In this document: in pieces, positions 1 through 4,932 of the stretch | Layout of the letters: every line of letters starts with the position of its first letter | How positions within the stretch are numbered: position 1 is the stretch's first letter | The notes under the pieces: model-generated | What the model saw: the letters and a program-made list of their open reading frames with translations, nothing else | Told to the model about the DNA's origin: nothing | The model's database searches: none | Source of the DNA: an uncultured Oscillospiraceae bacterium | GTDB lineage: Bacteria; Bacillota; Clostridia; Oscillospirales; Acutalibacteraceae | Length of the DNA: 5,097 nt | NCBI GenBank assembly: GCA_900554775.1 | Contig: USIK01000063.1 | Coordinates: 1 to 5,097, forward strand | Direction of reading: 5' to 3' | Made by a program: the position numbers and the translations under genes

Positions 1-233
1 GCGTAGAACTTTTATGCAAGTTAGGGGCAGATGTTAATATTTCAAACAAATATGATACACCGCTTTATAGCGCAGCAGCGGAAGGAAATCTTGAAACAGT
101 AAAAATACTTATAAGTTATGGTGCAGATGTAAATAAAGCAAGCAAATATGGTATTACCCCTTACGAAATATCAGAAAAATATGGGTACAATCAAGTTGCA
201 ACGTACTTGGGTAAACATGGTGCAAAAAATTAA
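1..233 (+). CDS. Ankyrin-repeat protein, C-terminal end (gene starts outside the window)
   Basis: The reading frame is open from base 3 to a TAA at 231-233 and gives 76 residues that are entirely ankyrin repeat. A partial first repeat ends in LGADVN. It is followed by one complete repeat (TPLYSAAAEGN, then ILISYGADVN) and a last, degenerate repeat beginning TPYEISEKYGYNQVA and ending HGAKN. The TPL..AA..GN and GADVN signatures are textbook ankyrin consensus and the stop falls at a natural repeat boundary, so this is a true C terminus. Ankyrin repeats bind proteins; no enzymatic domain is visible here, and the N terminus (signal peptide, other domains) lies outside the window. Only 49 bases separate it from the AAA+ gene, with no terminator between, so the two are probably co-transcribed. 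The partner is unknown. Confidence 0.93.
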   Translation, partial: VELLCKLGADVNISNKYDTPLYSAAAEGNLETVKILISYGADVNKASKYGITPYEISEKYGYNQVATYLGKHGAKN

Positions 234-282
234 AAATTTTTGTTTGCTAATTTCAGAAATATTTCATGAGGAGTAAAAGTAT

Positions 283-1698
283 ATGAAGTTCAAAAAAACG
301 CTTGCTTGGATTGCAAGTATAAGCTTATTATTTAGTTTTGGGTATGAAAAAAAAGTTAAAGCTATAGATCCTGTAAGCATTTTTATGATAGCACCTGCTA
401 TTGCTGGCGCTGGTGTAAGTTTAACAGAATTTGTAATAGCTTTAATTAAAGATGGCGTTATTATTAAAAATAATTATGATGAAGCTCAAAAGATTAAACA
501 AGAAATCGAGAAATATAAAGGCCTCAGATCCAGGCAAGAAGCCACTAGACTTATTATTGATGTTGTTAATGGAATTTCCCCTATTAAAATTTACGGTCAG
601 GATCGTGCCAAAAGGCAGTGCAAAGCTGCGCTTTCAGGTTGCCTTGAAAACATTTATGGCAATCCTTCCGAAATTAGAGGTAACGTAGTATATATGATTG
701 GCCCGTCCGGAGTAGGAAAGACAACGATGGTCAAGGCATTGGCAAACGCTTTTCTAAAACACTCGGAAAAAAGCTGCCTTTTTTTAGATAGTAATTCTAT
801 AAATAATGAGCAGACATTAGGAGAACAACTTTTTAAAACAACTACAAAATCCGTTAATTTGAAGAAAGATAAAAACTTTAGAAATTTGTGGGGCACATTA
901 GATATCAAGGAAAACGGAGAAGGATCTTATGATATAAGAGTTGCTTCTCGTATATTGCAGCATATATTTAATTACTGCGATTGTATAGTAATAATTGATG
1001 AATATGATAAAATGAAGCAAGCATGCAGACCAGCAGATGCTCTTGAAGATTATGAAGATCGTACAGCAGATGAAATAATTAAATCAATATCTGATCGTGG
1101 CGAGTATGATGTCGGAAACAATAAGATTGATTGTAGAAAAACTCTATTTTTTATAACCAGTAATGAGACCAAAGAGGAGCTTTATTCAAATTTTGGATAT
1201 AACGGTTCTACAGGTGGAGGAGTTCAAAGGATAAATGTAATAGAATTCGATAAACTTAATCTAGATTGTTGTAAAAGAATAATAGATGATGTGATCAAAA
1301 AAGTTAAGCAAAATTTGATGAACCCTAAGGGTGATTTTAAAATAAATAAAGTTGTTTTTTCAGATGAAACACTGCAGAATATGGCTGGTTATATTTACGG
1401 CGATGAAGTTAAACAAGCACGAGCTAAATTTGATTTGGAACAAAATATTTATGCGTTGTTTAATTTTGAATTGTGTGAAAATGTAAATAAATCTTTTGAA
1501 GTAATTTACACTCCATCTGAAATAGAAGGAGAAATAGGGACTTTTGAAAAAAAAGAGTTGAAAGTACCGAATTCTTCTACTGGAATTGTTGTACAAGATT
1601 CCTCTGATGTAAAAGATTATGCTAAAGTTTCAAGCACTTGCAAAATAAAAGATTATAGTAAATCACCACGATGTTGTGCTCTAAAAGATTATAACTAA
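283..1698 (+). CDS. Putative exported AAA+ ATPase, ClpB-D2/torsin-like, with C-terminal KDY repeats
   Basis: The 471-residue protein starts at ATG 283, nine bases after a GAGGAG ribosome binding site (268-273). Residues 1-27 resemble a Sec signal peptide: MKFKK, a hydrophobic core, then V-K-A as a possible cleavage site. A second hydrophobic stretch (about 31-55) could instead anchor the protein in the membrane. The AAA+ core follows: YGQDRAK at 104-110, Walker A GPSGVGKT at 140-147, Walker B CIVIIDEYDKM at 234-244 (D239, E240), sensor 1 in LFFITSNET (N294), a likely arginine finger R316 in VQRINVIEF, and a sensor-2-like R380. The DRGEYDVG...DCRKT...TSN segment matches the ClpB second ATPase domain and torsins, but the aromatic GYVGYE pore loop is not evident. 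There is no ClpB N domain, first ATPase ring or middle coiled coil. It has 13 cysteines and ends in short repeats. ATPase fold is confident; export and function are inferred, and substrate is unknown. Confidence 0.9.
   Translation: MKFKKTLAWIASISLLFSFGYEKKVKAIDPVSIFMIAPAIAGAGVSLTEFVIALIKDGVIIKNNYDEAQKIKQEIEKYKGLRSRQEATRLIIDVVNGISPIKIYGQDRAKRQCKAALSGCLENIYGNPSEIRGNVVYMIGPSGVGKTTMVKALANAFLKHSEKSCLFLDSNSINNEQTLGEQLFKTTTKSVNLKKDKNFRNLWGTLDIKENGEGSYDIRVASRILQHIFNYCDCIVIIDEYDKMKQACRPADALEDYEDRTADEIIKSISDRGEYDVGNNKIDCRKTLFFITSNETKEELYSNFGYNGSTGGGVQRINVIEFDKLNLDCCKRIIDDVIKKVKQNLMNPKGDFKINKVVFSDETLQNMAGYIYGDEVKQARAKFDLEQNIYALFNFELCENVNKSFEVIYTPSEIEGEIGTFEKKELKVPNSSTGIVVQDSSDVKDYAKVSSTCKIKDYSKSPRCCALKDYN
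1610..1695 (+). repeat. 36-bp in-frame tandem repeat encoding a KDY motif tail
   Basis: The last 28 codons of the AAA+ gene form a tandem repeat with an exact 36-base (12-residue) period. Residues 444-455, 456-467 and the truncated 468-471 all begin KDY. The two full units share KDYxK, a Cys at unit position 10 and Ile/Leu at position 12. At DNA level the 11-mer TAAAAGATTAT recurs exactly at 1610, 1646 and 1682, while the rest of each unit has diverged. The tail follows a low-complexity Ser/Val-rich linker and looks like a flexible appendage, possibly a binding or targeting tag. Function is unknown. Confidence 0.8.
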
Positions 1699-1768
1699 AA
1701 ATAATATGCCGTAATATAGCAAACAGATTTATTTATTAATAATTGTAACTTTATCTGTATTAAAGGTA

Positions 1769-1812
1769 GATCACCCGCAAAGTGCATAAACACAAAGCGG
1801 GTGATCTTTATT
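1769..1812 (+). terminator. Intrinsic terminator after the AAA+ gene
   Basis: A perfect 10-bp stem, GATCACCCGC (1769-1778) with GCGGGTGATC (1797-1806), encloses an 18-base loop that can itself pair GTG (1782-1784) with CAC (1791-1793). The T-rich stretch TTTATTT follows immediately. It lies 70 bases after the AAA+ stop codon. The convergent hydrolase gene ends at 1875 on the other strand and may use the same hairpin, although the T-run on that side is poor. A looser inverted repeat, AAACAGATT (1721-1729) with AATCTGTTT (1814-1822), brackets the hairpin. Confidence 0.9.
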
Positions 1813-1874
1813 TAATCTGTTTTATTTATCATGTAGTATTAGCTTCATAACATAGGAAAGTGTTTTGGCTTTGT

Positions 1875-2714
1875 TTACAAGTTTTTTATAAACTCTGTAC
1901 TGGCTTTTACAATCTCATTGGATTGCTCACTAAAATAATGCTCTTCTTCTAAAATTTTTATAGTTTGAATATTAGCATTTGTAATTATATTATTATTCAT
2001 CTGAACCCAAGATGTATGCATGGCCCCGCGTTTTATCATGTCATTTGCTTCTTCTATTTGTTTTTTAGTTAGAAAAGCAAGCACAGGTAAGTTGGGTGGA
2101 TATTTTAGGTCTTTTAATTCCTTGGAATTATCATAAAATTTATTCCATTGATTTATCATTGAAACATTTAAATTACTTGATTCTGGGCTTAACTTAGCTT
2201 TTTCAAATGTTTCTTCATTCCACTGCTCGAGTTGCCTTTGAGGTAAAGACATGTCTATTCCGATTATTCCTGAAACTTCGGAGGGGTAATTATTTGCATA
2301 ATATAGACTATAAAGGCCGGACATTGAATGCGGCATTAGTATGTAAGGAGGGTTAATGTTTAATTTGCACAGTGCCGTACGGATTTCCTGAACCATAGCT
2401 TTGTTGGTACGTTCGTCACTTGTTATGTCACTGCCGGAATATCCAAAATATTCTAAAACGACTACTTTATAATCTTTACTTAATTTTTCGTACAATGGGA
2501 AAAAATCATCAATTGGTGAATCCGCGCCCCAACCGCTTAGCATCACTATTGTTTTATTTCCTGAGCCTTTTACATGTGCTTTCATCGTTTTCCCGTTGAC
2601 TTCCACTGATTCATAAGCTCCATTACCCCTGAATAAAGAGTAAGCAAAAGCAGCTGCAACAGCTATAAAAATTAGAATTATTATTGAAAAGACTCTTTTA
2701 CTATAAGATTTCAA
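1875..2714 (-). CDS. Membrane-anchored alpha/beta hydrolase
   Basis: The 279-residue protein uses a TTG start (bases 2712-2714 on the + strand read CAA), preceded by AAAGGAG nine bases upstream. Residues 8-28 form one transmembrane or uncleaved signal segment, so the catalytic domain probably faces outward. The fold is a clear alpha/beta hydrolase: strand and oxyanion region TIVMLSGWGADSP (55-67), VVVLEYFGYSGSD (84-96), nucleophile elbow PHSMSG with Ser130, GIIGIDMSLPQ (149-159), and a C-terminal EEEHYF with His259 as the likely catalytic histidine. Asp154 is a candidate acid, but that assignment is uncertain. The elbow departs from GxSxG because Pro128 replaces the first Gly. Similar anchored hydrolases of unknown substrate are common in clostridia; esterase or lipase activity is a family-level guess. 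It lies alone, downstream of two tRNA genes on the same strand and convergent with the AAA+ gene. Confidence 0.88.
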   Translation of the reverse strand: MKSYSKRVFSIIILIFIAVAAAFAYSLFRGNGAYESVEVNGKTMKAHVKGSGNKTIVMLSGWGADSPIDDFFPLYEKLSKDYKVVVLEYFGYSGSDITSDERTNKAMVQEIRTALCKLNINPPYILMPHSMSGLYSLYYANNYPSEVSGIIGIDMSLPQRQLEQWNEETFEKAKLSPESSNLNVSMINQWNKFYDNSKELKDLKYPPNLPVLAFLTKKQIEEANDMIKRGAMHTSWVQMNNNIITNANIQTIKILEEEHYFSEQSNEIVKASTEFIKNL

Positions 2715-2723
2715 TTTTTTTCG

Positions 2724-2730
2724 CTCCTTT
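2724..2730 (-). promoter_or_regulatory. Ribosome binding site fixing the TTG start of the hydrolase
   Basis: On the minus strand AAAGGAG is followed by nine bases and then TTG at 2714. No ATG or GTG in frame lies at a better distance, and the TTG start places basic residues directly before the membrane segment, so TTG is the preferred start. Confidence 0.8.
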
Positions 2731-2746
2731 GCACTTTATTAATTTT

Positions 2747-2774
2747 AGTCTACTAAAAATAAAAAAATTGTCAA
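2747..2774 (-). promoter_or_regulatory. Candidate sigma-A promoter of the hydrolase, overlapping the tRNA terminator
   Basis: Read on the minus strand, a perfect TTGACA (2769-2774) is followed after 16 bases by TAGACT (2747-2752, four of six matches to TATAAT). Transcription would start near 2740 and give a leader of about 25 bases containing the ribosome binding site. The -35 box is part of the downstream arm of the hairpin that should terminate the tRNA transcript. The hydrolase may alternatively be read through from the tRNA promoter. Confidence 0.45.
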
Positions 2775-2796
2775 TATTTTACAACATTGACAATTT
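2755..2796 (-). terminator. AT-rich intrinsic terminator of the tRNA transcript
   Basis: Read on the minus strand, AAATTGTCAAT (2786-2796) pairs perfectly with ATTGACAATTT (2765-2775) across a 10-base loop and runs into a T-rich tract (TTTT, A, TTTTT; 2755-2764). It begins 8 bases beyond the tRNA-Pro CCA end. Its low GC content makes it a modest terminator. The same 11-bp palindrome with a 10-base spacer could also be a repressor operator over the hydrolase -35 box. Confidence 0.65.
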
Positions 2797-2804
2797 CTTA
2801 CATC

Positions 2805-2881
2805 TGGTCGAGGTGACAGGACTCGAACCTGCGGCTTCCACGTCCCGAACGTGGCACTCTACCAAACTGAGCTACACCTCG
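2805..2881 (-). tRNA. tRNA-Pro (anticodon CGG)
   Basis: On the minus strand the 77 bases fold as a complete cloverleaf. The acceptor stem is CGAGGTG/CACCTCG with the C1-G72 pair expected for bacterial tRNA-Pro. The D arm is GCTC..GAGT, the anticodon arm is CCACG-TTCGGGA-CGTGG with anticodon CGG, the variable loop is five bases and the T arm is GCAGG-TTCGAGT-CCTGT. The discriminator is A and CCA is encoded (2805-2807). It decodes CCG. It follows tRNA-Gln after a 17-base spacer and shares its transcript. Confidence 0.97.
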
Positions 2882-2898
2882 AAGTCATATTTAAATTT

Positions 2899-2972
2899 TG
2901 GCTGCGGAAGAAGGATTCGAACCCTCACAAACAGAGTCAGAGTCTGCTGTGCTACCGTTACACCATTCCGCA
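2899..2972 (-). tRNA. tRNA-Gln (anticodon CTG)
   Basis: On the minus strand the 74 bases fold as a complete cloverleaf. The acceptor stem is TGCGGAA/TTCCGCA with the weak U1-A72 pair typical of tRNA-Gln and discriminator G. The D arm is GTGT..GCAC, the anticodon arm is GCAGA-CTCTGAC-TCTGT with anticodon CTG, and the T arm is GAGGG-TTCGAAT-CCTTC. CCA is encoded (2899-2901). It decodes CAG. It is the promoter-proximal gene of a two-tRNA transcript. Confidence 0.97.
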
Positions 2973-2990
2973 AAATCATCCTACCTGCTC

Positions 2991-3019
2991 ATTTTATCAA
3001 AAAACAATTTTCAAGTCAA
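2991..3019 (-). promoter_or_regulatory. Sigma-A promoter of the tRNA-Gln/tRNA-Pro transcript
   Basis: On the minus strand TTGACT (3014-3019) and TAAAAT (2991-2996) are separated by exactly 17 bases, each one mismatch from consensus. The predicted start, near 2984, leaves only about a dozen bases before the tRNA-Gln 5' end at 2972, a usual layout for a stable-RNA gene. Confidence 0.8.
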
Positions 3020-3058
3020 CATAAAATTTTAAAACTCTTATCTATTACTGCTTTTAGA

Positions 3059-3086
3059 ATAAAATTTTAAACCGAGGCATAAAAAT
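3059..3086 (+). promoter_or_regulatory. Weak candidate sigma-E-type promoter for spoIIP
   Basis: ATA (3059-3061) lies 16 bases before CATAAAAA (3078-3085). This resembles the sporulation sigma-E pattern ATA-N16-18-CATACANT, but the last position does not match. In Bacillus subtilis spoIIP is expressed under sporulation sigma factors including sigma-E, so such a site is expected in this region. The region is AT-rich and a chance match is quite possible. Confidence 0.25.
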
Positions 3087-3120
3087 ATTAGTGCTTAATT
3101 GCGCTAAAAGATATTTCAAA

Positions 3121-3125
3121 AGGAG
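3121..3125 (+). promoter_or_regulatory. Ribosome binding site fixing the spoIIP start
   Basis: AAAAGGAG ends seven bases before ATG 3133. This favours 3133 over the GTG at 3091, which has no ribosome binding site and would add 14 unrelated residues in front of the MRVISKKG signal-anchor start. Confidence 0.88.
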
Positions 3126-3132
3126 TAATAAA

Positions 3133-4317
3133 ATGAGGGTTATTTCAAAAAAAGGAATTTTAAATTTTTCTCTTGATGTTCTTTCGATGCTTTCGCTTTT
3201 CACGGCTACTTCGTGCATTATTTTAAAATCTGCGCACACAAAGCCGATTTGCACGCCGGAAGATTTCGATGTTTTTGCGGTGAAAACAATTTTTTCAAGG
3301 GGAAGTGCGGGGCTGGATATTTTTAAGCCGTTTTTAAATTCAAAAGTAGCCAAGGATAGTTTAAGCTCGCCGGAAACTCCAAAGGAAGAAAGTAATATTT
3401 CGCCGAAAAATGAAGATAATAAAATTGAAGCCAAAGAAAATTCTCAAATTCAAAACATACAGCTCGACAATAGCGGTGTGAAACTGCCGGAAATCCCTGA
3501 AGGTGAAGAAGACAGCCACGCTGAGAACGAGAAAAAATGCCGAGTGATTGAAAAGCACATTTCCGGAGGAACGAAGTGTGAGAATTTTTATGTTAAAAAC
3601 ACGACGGGCCAAGACGTTGATTTAAACGGTTATTTGAAAAAAGAGCCCGCGATTGAAATAAAAGAAACAAGTGAGCCGCAAGTTTTGATAATGCACACGC
3701 ACACTTCGGAATCATATCTTCAAAAAGACACAGGATATTTTTATGAAAATTTTTATCCAAGATCTCTTGAAAACGGCAAGAATGTTACTGCGGTAGGCGA
3801 GATGATAACGCAGGTTTTGAAAAACCACGGCATAAATACTATCCACAGCATGGTTTACCACGATAACCCGAGTTACAACGGCTCTTACTGCCGTGCGGCT
3901 CAAACCATCAAGGAAACTACAGAAAAATATCCTACGATTCAAATGGTAATTGACATTCACAGAGCCAGCATGGGCAACAAAGAGCTTGGTAAGGTTAAGC
4001 CTACGTTTACTTATGACGGGAAAAAGTCTTCTCAGCTAATGATAATTTGCGGTTGCGACCCCGACGGCAGCGTTGGATTCCCTAACTGGGAGAAGAATTT
4101 ATCCCTCGGGCTTAGGCTGCAAAAATATTGCGAAACGTTCTTCCCAGGTATTACAAGGCCGCTTAATTTTTCAAAAGTTAAATACAACGAGCACCTAACG
4201 CCCGGCTCGCTTTTAATCGAAGTTGGAAGCGACGTTAATACCTTGAAAGAATCTTTACATACGGGCTTTATGCTTGGAATTTCGCTTTCGAAAATGCTGA
4301 ATGATCTTAAAAAATAA
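3133..4317 (+). CDS. spoIIP: Stage II sporulation protein P (SpoIIP), engulfment peptidoglycan hydrolase
   Basis: SpoIIP is the amidase/endopeptidase of the SpoIID-SpoIIM-SpoIIP complex, which removes septal peptidoglycan so that the mother cell can engulf the forespore. The 394 residues match the usual family length. A basic start and membrane anchor (about 9-31) are followed by a charged, low-complexity linker (about 75-140) and then the catalytic domain, which lies outside the mother-cell membrane. Family signatures are LIMHTHTSESYL (H188, H190 and E193 as likely metal ligands or catalytic residues), VIDIHRAS (D274, H276, R277), PNWEKNL (317-323), TRPLN, and HLTPGSLLIEVG (354-365, with E363). 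Most relatives that I recall read HRD where this protein has HRA, so Ala278 is a mild deviation. No gpr protease gene precedes it; the divergent neighbours are tRNAs. A small membrane protein follows after 17 bases, probably in the same operon. Confidence 0.96.
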   Translation: MRVISKKGILNFSLDVLSMLSLFTATSCIILKSAHTKPICTPEDFDVFAVKTIFSRGSAGLDIFKPFLNSKVAKDSLSSPETPKEESNISPKNEDNKIEAKENSQIQNIQLDNSGVKLPEIPEGEEDSHAENEKKCRVIEKHISGGTKCENFYVKNTTGQDVDLNGYLKKEPAIEIKETSEPQVLIMHTHTSESYLQKDTGYFYENFYPRSLENGKNVTAVGEMITQVLKNHGINTIHSMVYHDNPSYNGSYCRAAQTIKETTEKYPTIQMVIDIHRASMGNKELGKVKPTFTYDGKKSSQLMIICGCDPDGSVGFPNWEKNLSLGLRLQKYCETFFPGITRPLNFSKVKYNEHLTPGSLLIEVGSDVNTLKESLHTGFMLGISLSKMLNDLKK

Positions 4318-4320
4318 AGG

Positions 4321-4327
4321 AAAGGAG
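4321..4327 (+). promoter_or_regulatory. Ribosome binding site supporting the TTG start of the small membrane protein
   Basis: AAAGGAG is followed by seven bases and then TTG 4335. The first in-frame ATG (4353) would cut into the hydrophobic segment and lacks this spacing, so TTG is the better start. The site begins four bases after the spoIIP stop. Confidence 0.85.
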
Positions 4328-4334
4328 CAAAATT

Positions 4335-4538
4335 TTGAAACGATATTTTTTTATGTCAATGACTTTTTGCTTCTTTATCTTGGTGCTCATCATGGGCCTT
4401 TCGATCGTTGAAAAAAACGGCCAAAGCATGATTTCGGGCGAGGATTTTTCTTTTATTTCTTATAATATTCAAAAAGATAAACCGAAATTTTTAAAAATTC
4501 ATTTTATGGGACAAGATTTTATTTTTAATTTTAAATAA
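4335..4538 (+). CDS. Small single-pass membrane protein of unknown function, spoIIP-linked
   Basis: The 67-residue product is not recognised as a named family. The TTG start has an excellent ribosome binding site. The protein has a short basic N terminus (MKR), a strongly hydrophobic, Phe/Met-rich membrane segment at about residues 5-24, and roughly 43 residues that should face outward. The tail alternates polar and aromatic residues and ends in LKIHFMGQDFIFNFK, which looks like a pair of beta strands. Only 17 bases separate it from the spoIIP stop, so transcription, and perhaps translation, is coupled. Position and topology invite the idea of a partner or regulator of SpoIIP or of the engulfment complex, but this is inference from context alone. 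The gene itself is well supported by start signal, composition and spacing. Confidence 0.8.
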   Translation: MKRYFFMSMTFCFFILVLIMGLSIVEKNGQSMISGEDFSFISYNIQKDKPKFLKIHFMGQDFIFNFK

Positions 4539-4563
4539 AGGTGCTATAATAATCTTTAGCACC
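4522..4563 (+). promoter_or_regulatory. Extended -10 promoter of murC within an inverted repeat
   Basis: TGCTATAAT (4542-4550) is a perfect extended -10 element; the -35 region 17 bases upstream (4522-4527, TTTTTA) is weak, as is common with extended -10 promoters. GGTGCTA (4540-4546) and TAGCACC (4557-4563) form a perfect 7-bp inverted repeat with a 10-base spacer that spans the -10 box and the likely start site near 4557. This could be a repressor operator or a hairpin at the very 5' end of the transcript. It gives murC expression independent of the sporulation gene upstream. Confidence 0.65.
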
Positions 4564-4587
4564 ATGCAAGATGCAAAGCTACATCAC

Positions 4588-4594
4588 AAAGGAG
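4588..4594 (+). promoter_or_regulatory. Ribosome binding site fixing the murC start
   Basis: AAAGGAG is followed by eight bases and then ATG 4603. This rules out the upstream in-frame ATG at 4564, which would add 13 residues not typical of MurC and lies beside the promoter start site. Confidence 0.88.
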
Positions 4595-4602
4595 TATTCA
4601 AA

Positions 4603-4932
4603 ATGAACAATTTATCCAGTATCAAATCTGCTCACTTCATAGGAATCGGAGGATCAGGAATGTTCCCGCTTGCGCAGATAATGCAGTCTTTCGGGGTTAA
4701 AGTCACGGGATCAGATACATATGAATCCGACACACTTGAAAAAGTAAGAAATCTTGGAATAAAAGTTAGCATTGGCCAAGATGCGAAAAACATAGAAAAC
4801 CCAGACGCTGTGGTTTATTCCGCCGCTATAAAAGAAACCAACCCTGAAATAATCGCTGCTAAGGAAAAGGGCATAAGCCTCATTAAAAGAAGCGAACTCA
4901 TGGGCATGATTTTTGAAAAATATGAAAAGTAA
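4603..4932 (+). pseudogene. murC: UDP-N-acetylmuramate--L-alanine ligase (MurC), truncated to its N-terminal domain
   Basis: MurC adds L-alanine to UDP-N-acetylmuramic acid in the cytoplasm, the first step of the peptidoglycan stem peptide. The 109 residues present are a well-conserved Rossmann-like UDP-binding domain: HFIGIGGSGMFPLAQIM (11-27), TGSD (35-38), VVYSAAI (70-76) and RSELMGMIFEKYEK (96-109). Complete MurC proteins have about 450-460 residues, so roughly three quarters are missing. The TAA at 4930-4932 comes exactly where the strand leading into the ATP-binding GTHGKT loop should follow. In-frame reading past the stop gives IVLVVFQ and another stop, and no GTHGKT is seen in any forward frame to the window end. 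Promoter, ribosome binding site and N-terminal domain look intact, so the break is probably recent, or the join is artefactual. A catalytically useful product is not expected from this fragment alone. Confidence 0.85.

Noticed and set aside
2684..3070. Open frame on the + strand running across both tRNA genes
   Set aside because: It is the antisense of two tRNAs; the LEPAASTSRTWHST-type peptide is a well-known spurious product of reverse-strand tRNA sequence, and there is no ribosome binding site.
3091..3132. Upstream GTG start for spoIIP
   Set aside because: There is no ribosome binding site before it, whereas ATG 3133 has AGGAG at seven bases and begins a proper signal anchor.
4540..4563. 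Intrinsic terminator for the spoIIP operon
   Set aside because: The 7-bp hairpin has no downstream T-run and contains the murC -10 box, so a promoter or operator role fits better.
4564..4602. Upstream ATG start for murC
   Set aside because: It lies about seven bases from the predicted transcript start with no ribosome binding site; ATG 4603 has AAAGGAG at eight bases and fits the MurC N terminus.
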